Below are positions 23,344 through 33,400 of a stretch of DNA of 64,000 nucleotides, piece by piece. Within the stretch, counting starts at the first letter, position 1; the number at the start of each line of letters is the position of its first letter. The translations under genes were made by a program, and so were the position numbers. Where the stretch lies: NCBI GenBank assembly GCA_022559845.1, contig CM040127.1, positions 30,776,708 through 30,840,707 of the forward strand. Reading direction: 5' to 3'. This DNA is from Amorphophallus konjac. Lineage: Eukaryota; Streptophyta; Magnoliopsida; Alismatales; Araceae. The notes under the pieces were generated by a model that did not search any database, was not told the DNA's origin, and saw nothing but the letters and a program-made list of their open reading frames with translations.

Positions 23344-26300
23344 TCATCGTCTGCCCTTGATGTTGATACCCATAACCAAGTTGCATGTATGGTCTATATT
23401 CACTATAACCAAACAATGAGGTAGCCAAGTCCTGCATCCTCTTTGGATCCCTCTTGGAGTGTTTGGTTGGCTTGATTGGAATCCAGTATCAGCATAAGAA
23501 TCTTGAGGAAGAGAAGAGGAACTGGTCGGATATGGATGGAACTGGAATGATGGTTCATAATTCCACGACCCATAAATAGCTGCTTCATGTTGGCCACCTT
23601 CGTAACCTGGTGAATCATATCCTCGCTGACCTTGACTGTATCCAGTAGTACCACCTGCAGCACCTGCATCACCTGTACCACCTGCAGCACCTCCGGGATG
23701 ATCACCATCATCATCATCACCACAAGAAATCAGTCGCTTTTTAGCCTTCGGGGATGCTTTTTTCTCTTTTGGTTCGGTTTCTTTAGCCACCCTTGACATG
23801 AATCTCCTGCCCTTGGCGTGTGTCTCACATAAATCTGCTTCAACTGCTCAATTGCAGGGTCCTCTCGAGCAGCAGCATTTGTCATCTCAGTTTGCCCATG
23901 CACTGATGTACTTCTTCTTAAGGAGACCGGTGGCTTGACCATTCTAGGAGTGACTGGCCTGCTATCTGTATCTGAGTGTCTAGCTGGCTCAAACTCGAAC
24001 TGCTCCTCAGTGTCATCAACAACCCTAGACTGGTGCGCATGAGTATCTCTGGCCCTCTTTGATTTTCTTTTGAATTCGGGATCTCTTGGCTCATCTTCAT
24101 CAAGTATGTCCTCTGCCCATGTTCTATCATCAACATCAAAAACGGGCTCATCAACCTGCTCTCGTGTCTCCACCCAAGACTGCAAGGGATTATCATCATC
24201 AAATAAGGCATCCACATCAATTTCTGCGGCGGCATCCTCGGCGACGCGTTTGTCTCGCAGCTCTTGTCTCAACCTCATATTCTTTATTCTCAAGCTCATA
24301 TTGTAGTGGCAGTATACTAATTTCTCTAACCGATCAGTCTTTAGCCGATTGCGAATTTTTGAGTGTATAAGGCTGACCGTGCTCCAATTTCTTTCACATT
24401 GACTTGCTGATGTGGTTTGACTCAACACCCTGATTGCAATGAAAGTCAATGCAAAACTGCCCAATTGTCTATTGTTCACCATGATCTACCAGTCAGCTGT
24501 TACACCAACCAACCATAAACAAATAAATATAAGTTGTAAATTAAAATCAATTAAGGAAGATGTAATTGCAAAGAAAGCACAAAGATGAAGTATACCTGGC
24601 TCACTCTTCCCACTGCGTATAGCAATTGGGAGTCAGAATACGTCCCAGTTCTCATTCTATAGTTTTTCATCTACAAAAATTACATAATAGATTAGCATAA
24701 CTACTTAAGTAAATTCTATACCTCTTATTCATGAAATCAAACAGGCCAACCTCTACTTCCGCCTGAAGCCTCTTATCTGGTGTCCTCGATAAACGACCAA
24801 TGACTTTTAAAGTGCCTTGAAGCACCTCGGCATCAACATGTGCATTGGCATCGTACATGAATCGAGGGTTCAGGAAATAACCTGCATTTGTATATAGTTA
24901 ACTAAATGTTATATAAAATAACATAAAGAATAATGTATGAATACAAATAATCACTCACCAGCTGCATGCAAGTCGTGGTGTAATGTGGTGTCCCATCTAT
25001 GGTCAATAATCTTCCACCACTTTGCATATTCTTTGGGAAGGGACTCCTGCAACTCCAATTTCGCACGGTCCATGGCCTCATACAGATATCCCATATCATT
25101 CTTGTCATCGCCATCCACCAATCTTAGGACCTTCACGAGGGGGGTGACTACTTTCATGTATCGTGTTACTCTGTCCTAGAATTTGTTGTCGTCCACGATG
25201 TGACTGACATCCAAATAATCCATCTGAGCATCAACATTGCCCTTGTCGATGTATTCCCGCAGGGTATTGTGGTACATGAAAGCTTTCAACTCATTCTTAT
25301 ACCTGTGCAAAGAAATAAAATTTGAATCAAATACGGATCATAACTATAAGGATAAAGAAGTAATAATTGAGTTCAACCTTATACCTATGCAGAGACTCCA
25401 AAGAAATGAAATTTGAAGCAAATCTGGTTGGCCCTGCACGGATGATATCTCGCTCCCCACTTGCATGTTCCCTGAACATGTTCAATATCCTAGGATGGCC
25501 ATAAATATACTGGGTAATCTTTTGTGCCCTTTCAACCGTCTTCTTCACATGTTTGTCCTTCCCTATGTCTTCAAGTATGAGATCTAGACAATGTGCTGCG
25601 CATGGGAGCCAATATAAATGCCTGCGCTTATGCATCAATTTCCTCCCTGCAGCCTTATAACTGGCTTCATTATCAGTCACAACTTGTACAACATTTTCTT
25701 CACCAATTTCGTCTACCATGTTGTCCATCAAATGAAACAAATAATTGGCAGTTTTTTCAAAATTTGATGCATCTACAGATTTTACAAATACTGTACCTTC
25801 GATGCAATAGACCAAAAAGTTAATCATGGACTTTTTCGTGGTACCAGTCCAACCATCACACATAATAGTGCATCCTCTCTCCATCCATATATGCTTGAAG
25901 CTTTCAACCCAGTCATGGAGCTCCTCAACCTCTGCCTCAAGCCCACGCCCGTATATGTCCCGACGTGACGGCGCCTTCAAGCCAGGGCCAGCATCTGCTA
26001 TGGCATCCAACATAGGTTGAAAATATTCACTTTCAGCAACATGTGCAGGGACACCTGCATGAAAAAATCATTTACAGATGCTTTTAAATGCATGTCCTGC
26101 AACTTCTGCAGATTTTTTGACCCCTCTCAATGCACTTTTGATCTTAGGTTGTGTAGCCTGGGGCCTTCTGTGGAGATAACTGTCCATGGGGCCTATTCTC
26201 TGCGTCTGCGGGGGCGGGGCAGCACCAACGTCAGGACGTTGTGCAGCTGTACTGGAGTAGGTCCCTCCTGAACCCATGGGTGCCTTTCCTTTCCTTCGAG

Positions 26301-26682
26301 CGGCTTCTTCACGCTCCCTTGCTTCAGTCAGCTCCGGATCAGAATCTTCAGTGCCTTCCTCATCATCATCCCTCCTAACCCTTCTGCCAGAAATCTCCTC
26401 AGCAATTTCCTCCTCATCCTCAGCCCTTTGTTGCATCCTCTCCTTTTTGCCCAGAAGGCACTGGCGCATCTCCTCTCGCACCTCTCGTGGACAGTGGTCA
26501 CATTGTCTCACCTCTCCTCGTACCCCTGCCAAATGTTGCTTTCCTCTGGTAATTCCGCCATGCATCTCCCTACCACAATAATTGCATTTAACCTTTCTTC
26601 TCTTAGCATCAACTAAGGTCAGGTGGGCCCACCCCGGATCCTCCTGCCCTTGCTGCTCTTGTGTTTGTTGACGTCTAGGCAT
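23344..26682 (-). pseudogene. hAT transposase pseudogene (BED zinc finger, DUF659, hAT dimerisation domain)
   Basis: The start at 26682 opens into a BED-type zinc finger (VKCNYCGREMHGGITRGKQH). The frame continues through DUF659 (CDGWTGTTKKSMINFLVYC, then VVTDNEASYKAAGRK and LPCAAHCLDLILEDIG) to a donor at 25384. Further exons follow: 25301-24959 (PLVKVLRLVDGDDKNDMGY), 24881 to about 24706 (YFLNPRFMYDA), about 24670-24596, then the dimerisation domain from 24495 (SQTTSASQCERNWSTVSLIH). The hAT acidic residues seem present: D in CDGWT, D in VTDNEAS and E in CERNW. In-frame stops lie at 26068-26070, 25176-25178 and 24486-24488. A frameshift near 23815 separates the dimerisation exon from a Gly/Tyr/Gln-rich tail. 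Splice phases around 24670-24495 do not reconcile. Confidence 0.88.
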
Positions 26683-26751
26683 GATGCTGCATTAAGACAG
26701 TAAAAGACAATGTCTTTTAAGTACAATGAAAAAAAGATAATTTGTCATGAA

Positions 26752-27510
26752 AGAGGTTAAATTTAGTCAATGAATCTTAATTGAGTTTCAATTGAACTTT
26801 ACTAAACCTAATTAGAGGAAAGCCCCAAATTTAAGGGTGTAATTAAGGCTTAATTAACACATTTAGCCTAATCACCCTTCATAAGAATTGTATACCAGCA
26901 TGATAGAGCTTCAAATTAGTCAATGAAGCTTAATTGAGCTTCAATTGAACATTACTAAGCCTAATTAGAGGAAAGCCCCAAATTTAATAGTGTAATTAGG
27001 GCTTAATTAACACATTTAGCCTAATCACCCTTCATAGGAATTGCATACCAGCATGATAGAGCTTCAAATTAGTCAATGAAGCTTAATTGAGCTTCAATTG
27101 AACATTACTAAGCCTAATTAGAGGAAAGCCCCAAATTTAATAGTGTAATTAGGACTTAATTAACACATTTAGTCTAATCACCCTTCATAAAAATGAATTA
27201 CGAGCATGATAGAACTCCAAATTAATTAATGAAACTTAATTGAGCTTCAATTGAACCTTACTAAACCTAATTAGAGGAAAGCCCCAAATTTAATAGTCCA
27301 ATTAAGGTTTAATTTACAATTTTAGCCTAATCACCCTTGAAAAAAATTAATTACCCACATGATAGAGGTTAAAATTAGTCAATGAAATGTAATTGAACTT
27401 CAATTGACCCTTACTAAACCTAATTAGATGAAAGCCCTAAATTTAATAGTCTAATTAGGGTTTAACAAACATATTTAGTCTACTCACTTAATTAGAAGAA
27501 TTATTTAACA
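26752..27510. repeat. 153-bp minisatellite, five copies
   Basis: The motif GAGGAAAGCCCCAAATTTAA starts at 26815, 26968, 27121 and 27274, with a variant at 27427. The spacing is exactly 153 bp each time. The array is AT-rich and non-coding, between the hAT transposase start and the right end of the transposon. The middle copies are the most alike, as expected from recent unequal exchange. Confidence 0.93.
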
Positions 27511-27539
27511 AAATAAGTATCTAAAAAATCTTACTTAGC

Positions 27540-27900
27540 CCTAATTAGAGCTAATTTGGGTGGTTGGGGGCTGGGCTGGGGCCGGCTGGGCGGGCTGCGC
27601 AGGGGCTGGCCGCTGGCGGGCTGCTGGCTGCGGGTAGCAGGGCGGGCGGGAGCGCGGGCTGGGCTGGCCGGCTGGCGCTTGGCGGGCGCGCGCAGGCCGC
27701 ACACGCACAGGTGCAGGAGGTCTGGGCTGGCGGGCGCCCAGGCCGCTGGCCTGCTACTGCTACTGCTGCTGCTGCGCGGGCCGCGGGCGAGGCGAGGCGG
27801 GCGGCTGCTGCTGCTCCGCGGGCGGGCGGCGTCGGACTGGGCGGCTGCTGCTGCTCCGCTCGCGGGTTGGGTGGGGGAAGGGTTTCACGTGAACTCCCTT
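27540..27900. repeat. GC-rich GGGCTGGC/GCTGCTGCT low-complexity block in the hAT element
   Basis: Dense CpG/GCTGGC and GCTGCTGCT runs give long spurious frames on both strands. It lies directly inside the right subterminal palindrome array of the hAT element. Confidence 0.6.
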
Positions 27901-28739
27901 TAGTTTTGCCCGAAACCATCCGGTTTCGGGACGAAACCATTCGGTTTCTGCCGAAAAGGGTATCGGTTTCGCCCGAAACCGATACCCCAACCCGAAACCG
28001 AGCCCGCTACAGTGAACGGGGCTAAAACGGTTTCGGGTACGGCCGAAACCGATACGTTTCGGCCGATACTGCCATCAATGCCCCCTGGGGAGTTCTGGTG
28101 ACCTTTCAGGCTAATGGTGAGCCTAAGCAAGTGCTCACCCTTCTTCTCTTTATGTTAAGTAGAAAAAAAGGGGGGAGGAAAGAAAGGGGGAGCACCCCCG
28201 GTCAAGCCCACCGGGGGTGCCTCCTCCCCTTTTCTATTGCGCCTGCACACCACCAGGAGAGGGAGGACCTGGGGGTGGCCTCCTCTCCTCCTCTTCCCAC
28301 CGGGGGTGCTCTCCTTTGACCCTCATGTGCATTAAAAAAAAGGGAGGGGGGAATGGGAGAAGATGAAGAGGTGGAGAGATGAAGGGTCAAAGAGCATACA
28401 CTCACCACAATTCACTGGTGGATGCACCCCCACTTGACATCCTCCTATCACTATAAAAGGAGGAGGTTGGCTACACTCGAAAAGGAGATAGAAAAAAGGG
28501 AAGATGGCGCCAAAGCTTGGAGGAACCGCGCATGACCACTTAGAGGCTTTCAGCTCCAAGATGTTTTGTTATCTTCTAAAACTTTTGGTGGCTTGAAGAT
28601 TTTAATATGTTTGGTTATTAAACTAAAACCCACAAAAGGGGTGTGCGTCTCACACTTGGGATATGATCTTTTGATCATCAAAGTTGTTGGAATGAAGATG
28701 GAACCATGCAAATTTTATAAATAGTCAAAGTCCATGAAG

Positions 28740-29130
28740 AAACTTGAAAAATTATGGGAAATACCTTCTACTGTTCAGAAATTGTAGAAATACCTTTTAC
28801 TGTTTAGAAATTGCAAAAATACCTTCTGCTATCCAGAAATTGCAGAAATAACCCCAGTAGTGGAAAAATTACAGAAATGCCCCCGATGACAGAAATGGTA
28901 AAAAAATTACAGAAATGTCCCCGATGGCCGGGAAAATTACAGAAATGTCCCTGTTGGCCTTAATACCCCCCGTTGGCAGGAAAATTACAGAAATGCCCCT
29001 GATGGTAGAAAAATGGCAGAAATGCCTCCGATAGCGAAAAAATAACAGAAATGCCCCCGATGGCAGAAAAATAACAGAAATGTCCCCGATGGCGAAAAAA
29101 TTACAGAAATACCCCCATTTGTGGGGTCTC
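28740..29130. repeat. Minisatellite with ATTACAGAAATGCCCCCGAT units
   Basis: About ten imperfect units of roughly 28-38 bp, each built on TTACAGAAATGYCCCYGATGG plus an A-rich spacer. It lies inside the solo LTR. A related motif (AATTACAGAAAAATTCAGAAA) occurs near the LTR's left end at about 22115. Confidence 0.8.
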
Positions 29131-29269
29131 AAAATTACCAAAATCCCTCGTTCTGGTTTACGTCGTTTGTACGACTCGGTGGAGCGGGATCATGCCCCTT
29201 CCTTGAAGCAGGTGTGTGCTCTCCTGGGTTCAGCTTATGGCTAACGATCCAAATTCATGTATCTTTTCA

Positions 29270-29870
29270 TGGAGTTTCGAGAAGTCAAGAAATTAAGACG
29301 AGAAATACCCAAAAAGTCGAATGACGGGGTTATTCCCGAGAAGTCCAGAAATTAAGACGAGGAGTACCCAAAAGGTCGAATGATGGGGTTATTCCCGAGA
29401 AGTCCAGAAATTAAGACGAGGAATACCCAAAAAGTCGAATGACGGGGTTATTCTCGAGAAGTCTAGAAATTAAGACGAGGAATACCCAAAAAGTCGAATG
29501 ACGGGGCTATTTCCGAGAAGTCAAGAAATCAAGACAAGGAATACCCAAGAAGTCGAATGACGGGGTTATTTCCGAGGAGTCGAAATGAAAATGAGGAATG
29601 TCCAGGGAATCGAATGACGGGGCTATTTTCGAGAAGTCAAGAAATTAAGACAAGGAATGTCCAAGAAGTCGAATGACGGGGTTATTTTCGAGGAGTCGAA
29701 ATGAAAATGAGGAATGCCCAGGGAATCAAATGACGAGGCTATCTCCGAGAAGCCAAGAAATAAAGTCAGGAGCACCCAGGAAGTCAAGCGACCGGGCGAT
29801 CTCCGAGAAGTCAAGACATAAAGACGAGGAATGCCCAAGAAGTCAAGACATGGCAGGGCTATCTCCAGTA
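29270..29870. repeat. 59-bp minisatellite, about ten copies
   Basis: GTCGAATGACGGGG recurs at 29316, 29375, 29434, 29493, 29552 and onward, a period of 59 bp in the first half. The unit also carries GAGAAGTCCAGAAATTAAGA. Units drift in length toward the right end. It lies inside the solo LTR. Confidence 0.88.
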
Positions 29871-30544
29871 AGGGCGAAAATAAACTTTATGGACACCAAG
29901 TCAACTTAAAGGTCCGATCACAACCAAATGAGTGGTCATGACCACAAAGTAGATCCATCAGACTGACAATGGTCATCTCGGCGATCCAACAGTCCGATCG
30001 TGATGAAATTCAAATTCAACAGTCCGATCATGATGAGACTCAAATGCAAAGGTCCAAATGCAGACTAAAGCAAATCCAAATAGTTCCAACCGGATGTAAT
30101 CCCGAAGACCCGATTATGCAATCGGGATTATATGTAAAGGTCTTAAAGGATCGATTGAAATTCATAGTACATACGTCCCAAGAAATGAAGTCTCCAAATT
30201 TCTTTGCAAGAGTATGTCCCCGTCATGGGCGATCATCAAGATCATTAATGTCACAACAGATAGAGGCAAAATGTGTTCTTTGACAGTTAATCAAAGGTGT
30301 TCGGACTTGTCCGATGTAAATTAATACCGACTCCGGTCGGTGGGGAAAAGTCTAGTACACGAACCCTAAATCGTTTGATAAACCCAAAAGCGCGGAATTA
30401 ACAAATATGTCGAAATATACGCATATTTATCTAACAGAATCGGATGTCCGAAAATTCCACGTGTAAACATGAGGCTTCGACAAAGCGTCTCATGACTGCC
30501 TCAAGTCTTTACAAACCTTGAGGAGGAACTTTAGTAGCTTACAT

Positions 30545-30711
30545 CATGATTTGCCGTCTCGGTATGACTCGTACCGTATTTGGGCTGAACCAAGATGGCT
30601 GAATTGGTCCGAGTCAGTTTTGAGTCGGTTCGAATCAGTCCGAGTCTGACCAACTTGCATCGGATTGGAGCTAGATTGAGTGTATCCGGTCCGCTGAGCT
30701 GGCCAACCTTG
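30545..30711. mobile_element. hAT MITE, 167 bp
   Basis: Perfect 8-bp duplications GCTTACAT lie at 30537-30544 and 30712-30719. The ends are CATGATTTGCCGTCTCGG and, reverse-complemented from the right, CAAGGTTGGCCAGCTCAG. The interior is rich in GTCCGAGTC/GGTTCGAATC-like motifs. It sits 24 bp beyond the end of the larger hAT element and interrupts the same L1. Confidence 0.87.
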
Positions 30712-30770
30712 GCTTACATGACATAGAAATTGTTCAACTCGATGATCTCGATACTTTGCAGCGTCATATT

Positions 30771-31048
30771 TTTTTTGAAAGTGAGTGATACCACTGATGT
30801 ATTAAATAAAGAGGGGGATGTACAAAGGGGAATGTACAAGTATAGTCAAACCACTCCCAAAAAATCCCTATACAAAAGAAGGCCACACTAAGACAGTGTG
30901 AAGCACTCTAACTCTCCAGCAAAACAAAAAGAGTAGAGTTGAGGAATTCACATTACAAAAAAGTTCAACCCATTCCCTCATTCTATCACAAACAAAATTG
31001 ACAACTATGTCCTCGACTCTAGCCTCCCTCCTGAAAATGTGGTTGTTT
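30771..31048 (-). mobile_element. 5'-truncated L1 3' end, 278 bp, with 17-bp TSD
   Basis: Begins on the + strand with a poly-T run (the poly-A tail of a - strand insert) followed by GAAAGTGAGTGATACCAC. Flanked by CTTTGCAGCGTCATATT (30754-30770) and CTTTGCAGTGTCATATT (31049-31065), 16 of 17 identical. The - strand encodes RNNHIFRREARVEDIVV, the C-terminal end of plant L1 ORF2. Confidence 0.87.
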
Positions 31049-31850
31049 CTTTGCAGTGTCATATTACTCAAGATAGGAAAGACAATTGGCGATGGAGGTT
31101 GGAAAACAATGGAAAGTTCACTGTCCTATCTGCATATTGAATGATCTCCCGTCGAGGCCTTGGGATGCCTTTAGTCCATCAAGTCTGGATTCTGTGGACC
31201 CCTTTGAAGGTCTAACATTGATATGGAGAGTTGCTTATGCATGGATTGGATGCCGCAGCTATTAATCTTACTGCTTTATGCAGGGTATCAGGACTATGTC
31301 CTATTTGTGCAATGGTGATGAGGATGGGCCTTTTTCTTGTCTACGGGCCCTACTTTCAGAATGTTCAGACTTCAAAGGTTCTATTCTAGAAACTTGGGCT
31401 TCGATGGAACCCTCTTTGTTAGCATGGTCAGCATGACGATGGATTGGAGTGGAGAGACTTGGATTGGACAAGCATGTCTAGTGTATGATGCTGCATGTTG
31501 CCACTTTGGGTTATATGGGGGGATATGAACTACCATATTTTTCATGGTAAGAAGTGGTCCAAGGATCCACTTACATCCTTCAGTTGCGATCATGCTAGGG
31601 AGCGTGTTTCGTGAGGAATGGTGGAGTTTATAATGACTCTTTGTTCGTAGCCTAGCCCAGTATCTTTGTGTGCTTTGGTCTTGGCTGTTGAAGGCCATTT
31701 CTTTTCTACAAGGTGGGTCTTTCTTCTTCTGTGCAGGGAGGTGGGAGGCTTTCTTGTACATGGTGGCTGTTTTTGTGTGTGTTTTGGGGGCGGGGGTTCT
31801 ATGAATTTTTGCCTTTTATCTTTTATTTAATGAATACATGGTGAAATCCC

Positions 31851-33400
31851 ACTCACCCCCCACCCCCGAGACTCTTTTGAGCTGTGGAAGCCTGTCACTG
31901 TTCCATTCTCCGGGGCTGAAAATGAAGCTGTAAAAGTACAATTTCTTTTGTCCATTTCTTGGGAAATTCTCTGGCCTGGAGAACTCTCCAAAGAAAAGGC
32001 CAACTTTATCAACACTTCTTGCTACTTGTCAAGCTTTGCTTCCTGCTGCTCTTCATGGGATACAAGGACATTCTCTGAGTTTAATCCACCTTTCATCAAT
32101 AAGGTTGTCTGGTTATGTTTCATCAACCTCTCTGTCACTCTTCACATTCTTTCTTCAACATCTTGGTGAGTATTTCATACACTCTGTTAAGTAAACTAAT
32201 TAGTCCAAGGTCATCCAAGTTGCCTGGCATTTTTTTTCTTGGAGGTAATAGCCATACATGTCTTTTGCCAGCTTTCAGACTCACCCTCCTGATGATAATG
32301 ATTTGAATACTTCATAAGGTCTTTTCTTGGTAACTTCTGAGGATGCTGGAAAAAGGGAAATTTGAAAAGTCCATCAGGATCTGGTGCCTTATCTCCTTCC
32401 CTTTCTGTTAAGGTTTCTTTGGCTTCCCTGGAAACAGGGCTATCACCAACTCAGCTTTGTCTTCAGTTAGGTGGAGGCCCCTTACAAATGAATACTTTGG
32501 TCTCCAATTCCCTGTCAAGTTTACAAGGATATGAAAAGGTTAATTATATCTGTTTGGAGTCTGATTTGATCAAAGATTTTTTTATCATCTACGGATAACC
32601 TCCGAATTGCATTTCTACATCTTCTGCCATTAGCAATGGCATGAAAGAATTTAGTATTCAGATCACCTCTCTTAGGCAACTTAATAATGGTCCTTCCTTG
32701 CCTATGGGACCAGGCGCCAGCCCACCTTTCTGTCCCCTAGACAGGCGAGTAAGGCACCCGCCTAGGCTAGGCAGGTTGAACCGCGATGCGAGGCGGGGTC
32801 ATAGGTAGATCAGACTCCACACACTCCTCCAACGCCCTCTCTCTATGTGTCTCTATCTCTCTCTCTCTCTGCTTCTCTCCTCCCTCCCTCTCTCTGAAAA
32901 TTTCAATATTAAAATATATATTTTTTCATGTATCCTATTCTTAATTTGTATATTGGGGATATATATTTTTTGGGTTTTCAAAGAGGTGCCAAGGTGTCGC
33001 CTTAATCTCCTAAGTGCTTAGGCTCCCCATGAACACTTTGGGTCGCGTTGTCGCCTTGACAACTATGACTTTTTTTTTTCTATCTTACTCTCTGTTTAAT
33101 ATCTTGTAAGACTTCTCACTTAAAAAAAAAACTCGTAAGACTTCTTGTTTAGTTGACCCTCAAATCCACCAGTAGCTGATGGTGTTATTTAGCTCTATCA
33201 ATGTTGCCTATCTTCTGTAAAATGCTCTCTTCAAAGGCTTTTGCTTTCTTAACTTGCCTTTCTGGACCATCCTTTTAATTTGGCATTTAAATGCCTCATC
33301 AATTTGCTGAGGTGTATAGGATTCCCTTCGTGCCTCCCCTTCCAACCATCTCTTGACTAGTTAGCTATTTCTTTGGTTACATTCTTGTGATCTGGCAAGA
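31851..33400 (-). pseudogene. Degenerate L1-type LINE on the - strand
   Basis: Reading the - strand, KLPKRGDLNTKFFHAIANGR (about 32630-32680) is the conserved plant L1 block between endonuclease and RT. Remnants of the RT start follow (FSNFPFSS; then VWLLPPRKKMPGNLDDLGL, corresponding to the 'LIPKK-NA-L-DFRPISL' block). Upstream at about 33150-33340 there are linker remnants (AKAFEESILQKIGNID). A hAT-type MITE (about 32700-33067) interrupts it. Many stops. Confidence 0.65.
32700..33067. mobile_element. hAT-type MITE with AGGCG/GCCTAGGC motifs
   Basis: The right end, reverse-complemented, reads CATAGTTGTCAAGGCGACAA, matching the ends of the dead hAT at 36612-42276. The interior at 32915-32975 is homologous, in reverse orientation, to 36720-36790 of that element. 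The left end is rich in AGGCG motifs but lacks a clean matching terminus, and no TSD was confirmed, so the left boundary is approximate. Confidence 0.6.

Larger units (their letters stand above)
22964..28080 (-). mobile_element. 5.1-kb hAT transposon with a decayed transposase gene
   Basis: Perfect 8-bp target-site duplications CCCCCTGG lie at 22956-22963 and 28081-28088. The ends are CAAGGATGGCAAACTCGG and, reverse-complemented from the right, CATTGATGGCAGTATCGG. Both subterminal regions carry arrays of the palindrome CGGTTTCGGCCGAAACCG and GATACG motifs. The transposase lies on the - strand (26682 to 23344). Its presumed 5' region holds a 153-bp minisatellite and a very GC-rich block (27540-27900). 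Confidence 0.93.
22083..30469. mobile_element. Solo LTR (about 3.3 kb own sequence), split by a hAT element
   Basis: Starts TGTTGAACCCCC and ends GTGTAAACA (TG...CA ends, with TGTT/AACA inverted). It is flanked by TGAGG at 22078-22082 and 30470-30474. No PBS, polypurine tract, gag or pol was recognised, so a solo LTR fits best. CTATAAAAGGAGG near 28450 could be its pol II promoter TATA. It contains three internal minisatellites (about 22640-22935, 28740-29130 and 29270-29870). Large repeat-filled LTRs are known in some Ty3/gypsy chromovirus lineages; assignment to one is only a guess. Confidence 0.8.
21282..30520. mobile_element. hAT-type element (AGGCG-rich TIRs), 847 bp of own sequence, carrying a nested solo LTR
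   Basis: Left end CAAGGTTTAAAAAGGCGATG. The right end, reverse-complemented, begins CAAGGTTTGTAAAGACTTG. Perfect 8-bp duplications AGGAGGAA lie at 21274-21281 and 30521-30528. Its own DNA is 21282-22082 plus 30475-30520. No transposase was recognised, so it is probably non-autonomous. Subterminal GAGGCG/CGCCTTA motifs resemble the ends of the hAT elements near 32700, 36612 and 52230. Confidence 0.85.
20880..31850 (+). mobile_element. L1-type LINE 3' region, split by three separate insertions
   Basis: The first part (20880-21273) encodes ICKSKEEEEARIMDL, NLGLLSKWSCKL and GDGQRILFWQHTWSDDRL, the plant L1 blocks after the RT domain. The second part resumes at 30529. It continues between a hAT MITE (30545-30711) and a LINE tail (30771-31048), then runs to 31850. 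When the insertions and one copy of each duplication are removed, one open frame continues through LHDIEIVQLDDLDTLQRHIT and DNWRWRLENNGKFTVLSAY. After that come zf-RVT remnants (CPICAM) and the C-terminal WGDMNYHIFHGKKW. The 3' end near 31800-31850 has TTTATTTAATGAATAC. The element is dead. Confidence 0.85.

Noticed and set aside
27551..28025. Ala/Gly/Pro-rich frames on both strands
   Set aside because: Products of the GC-rich low-complexity block within the hAT element.
28098..28559. Short frames around the LTR TATA box
   Set aside because: Not conserved and not related to retroelement proteins; consistent with non-coding LTR.
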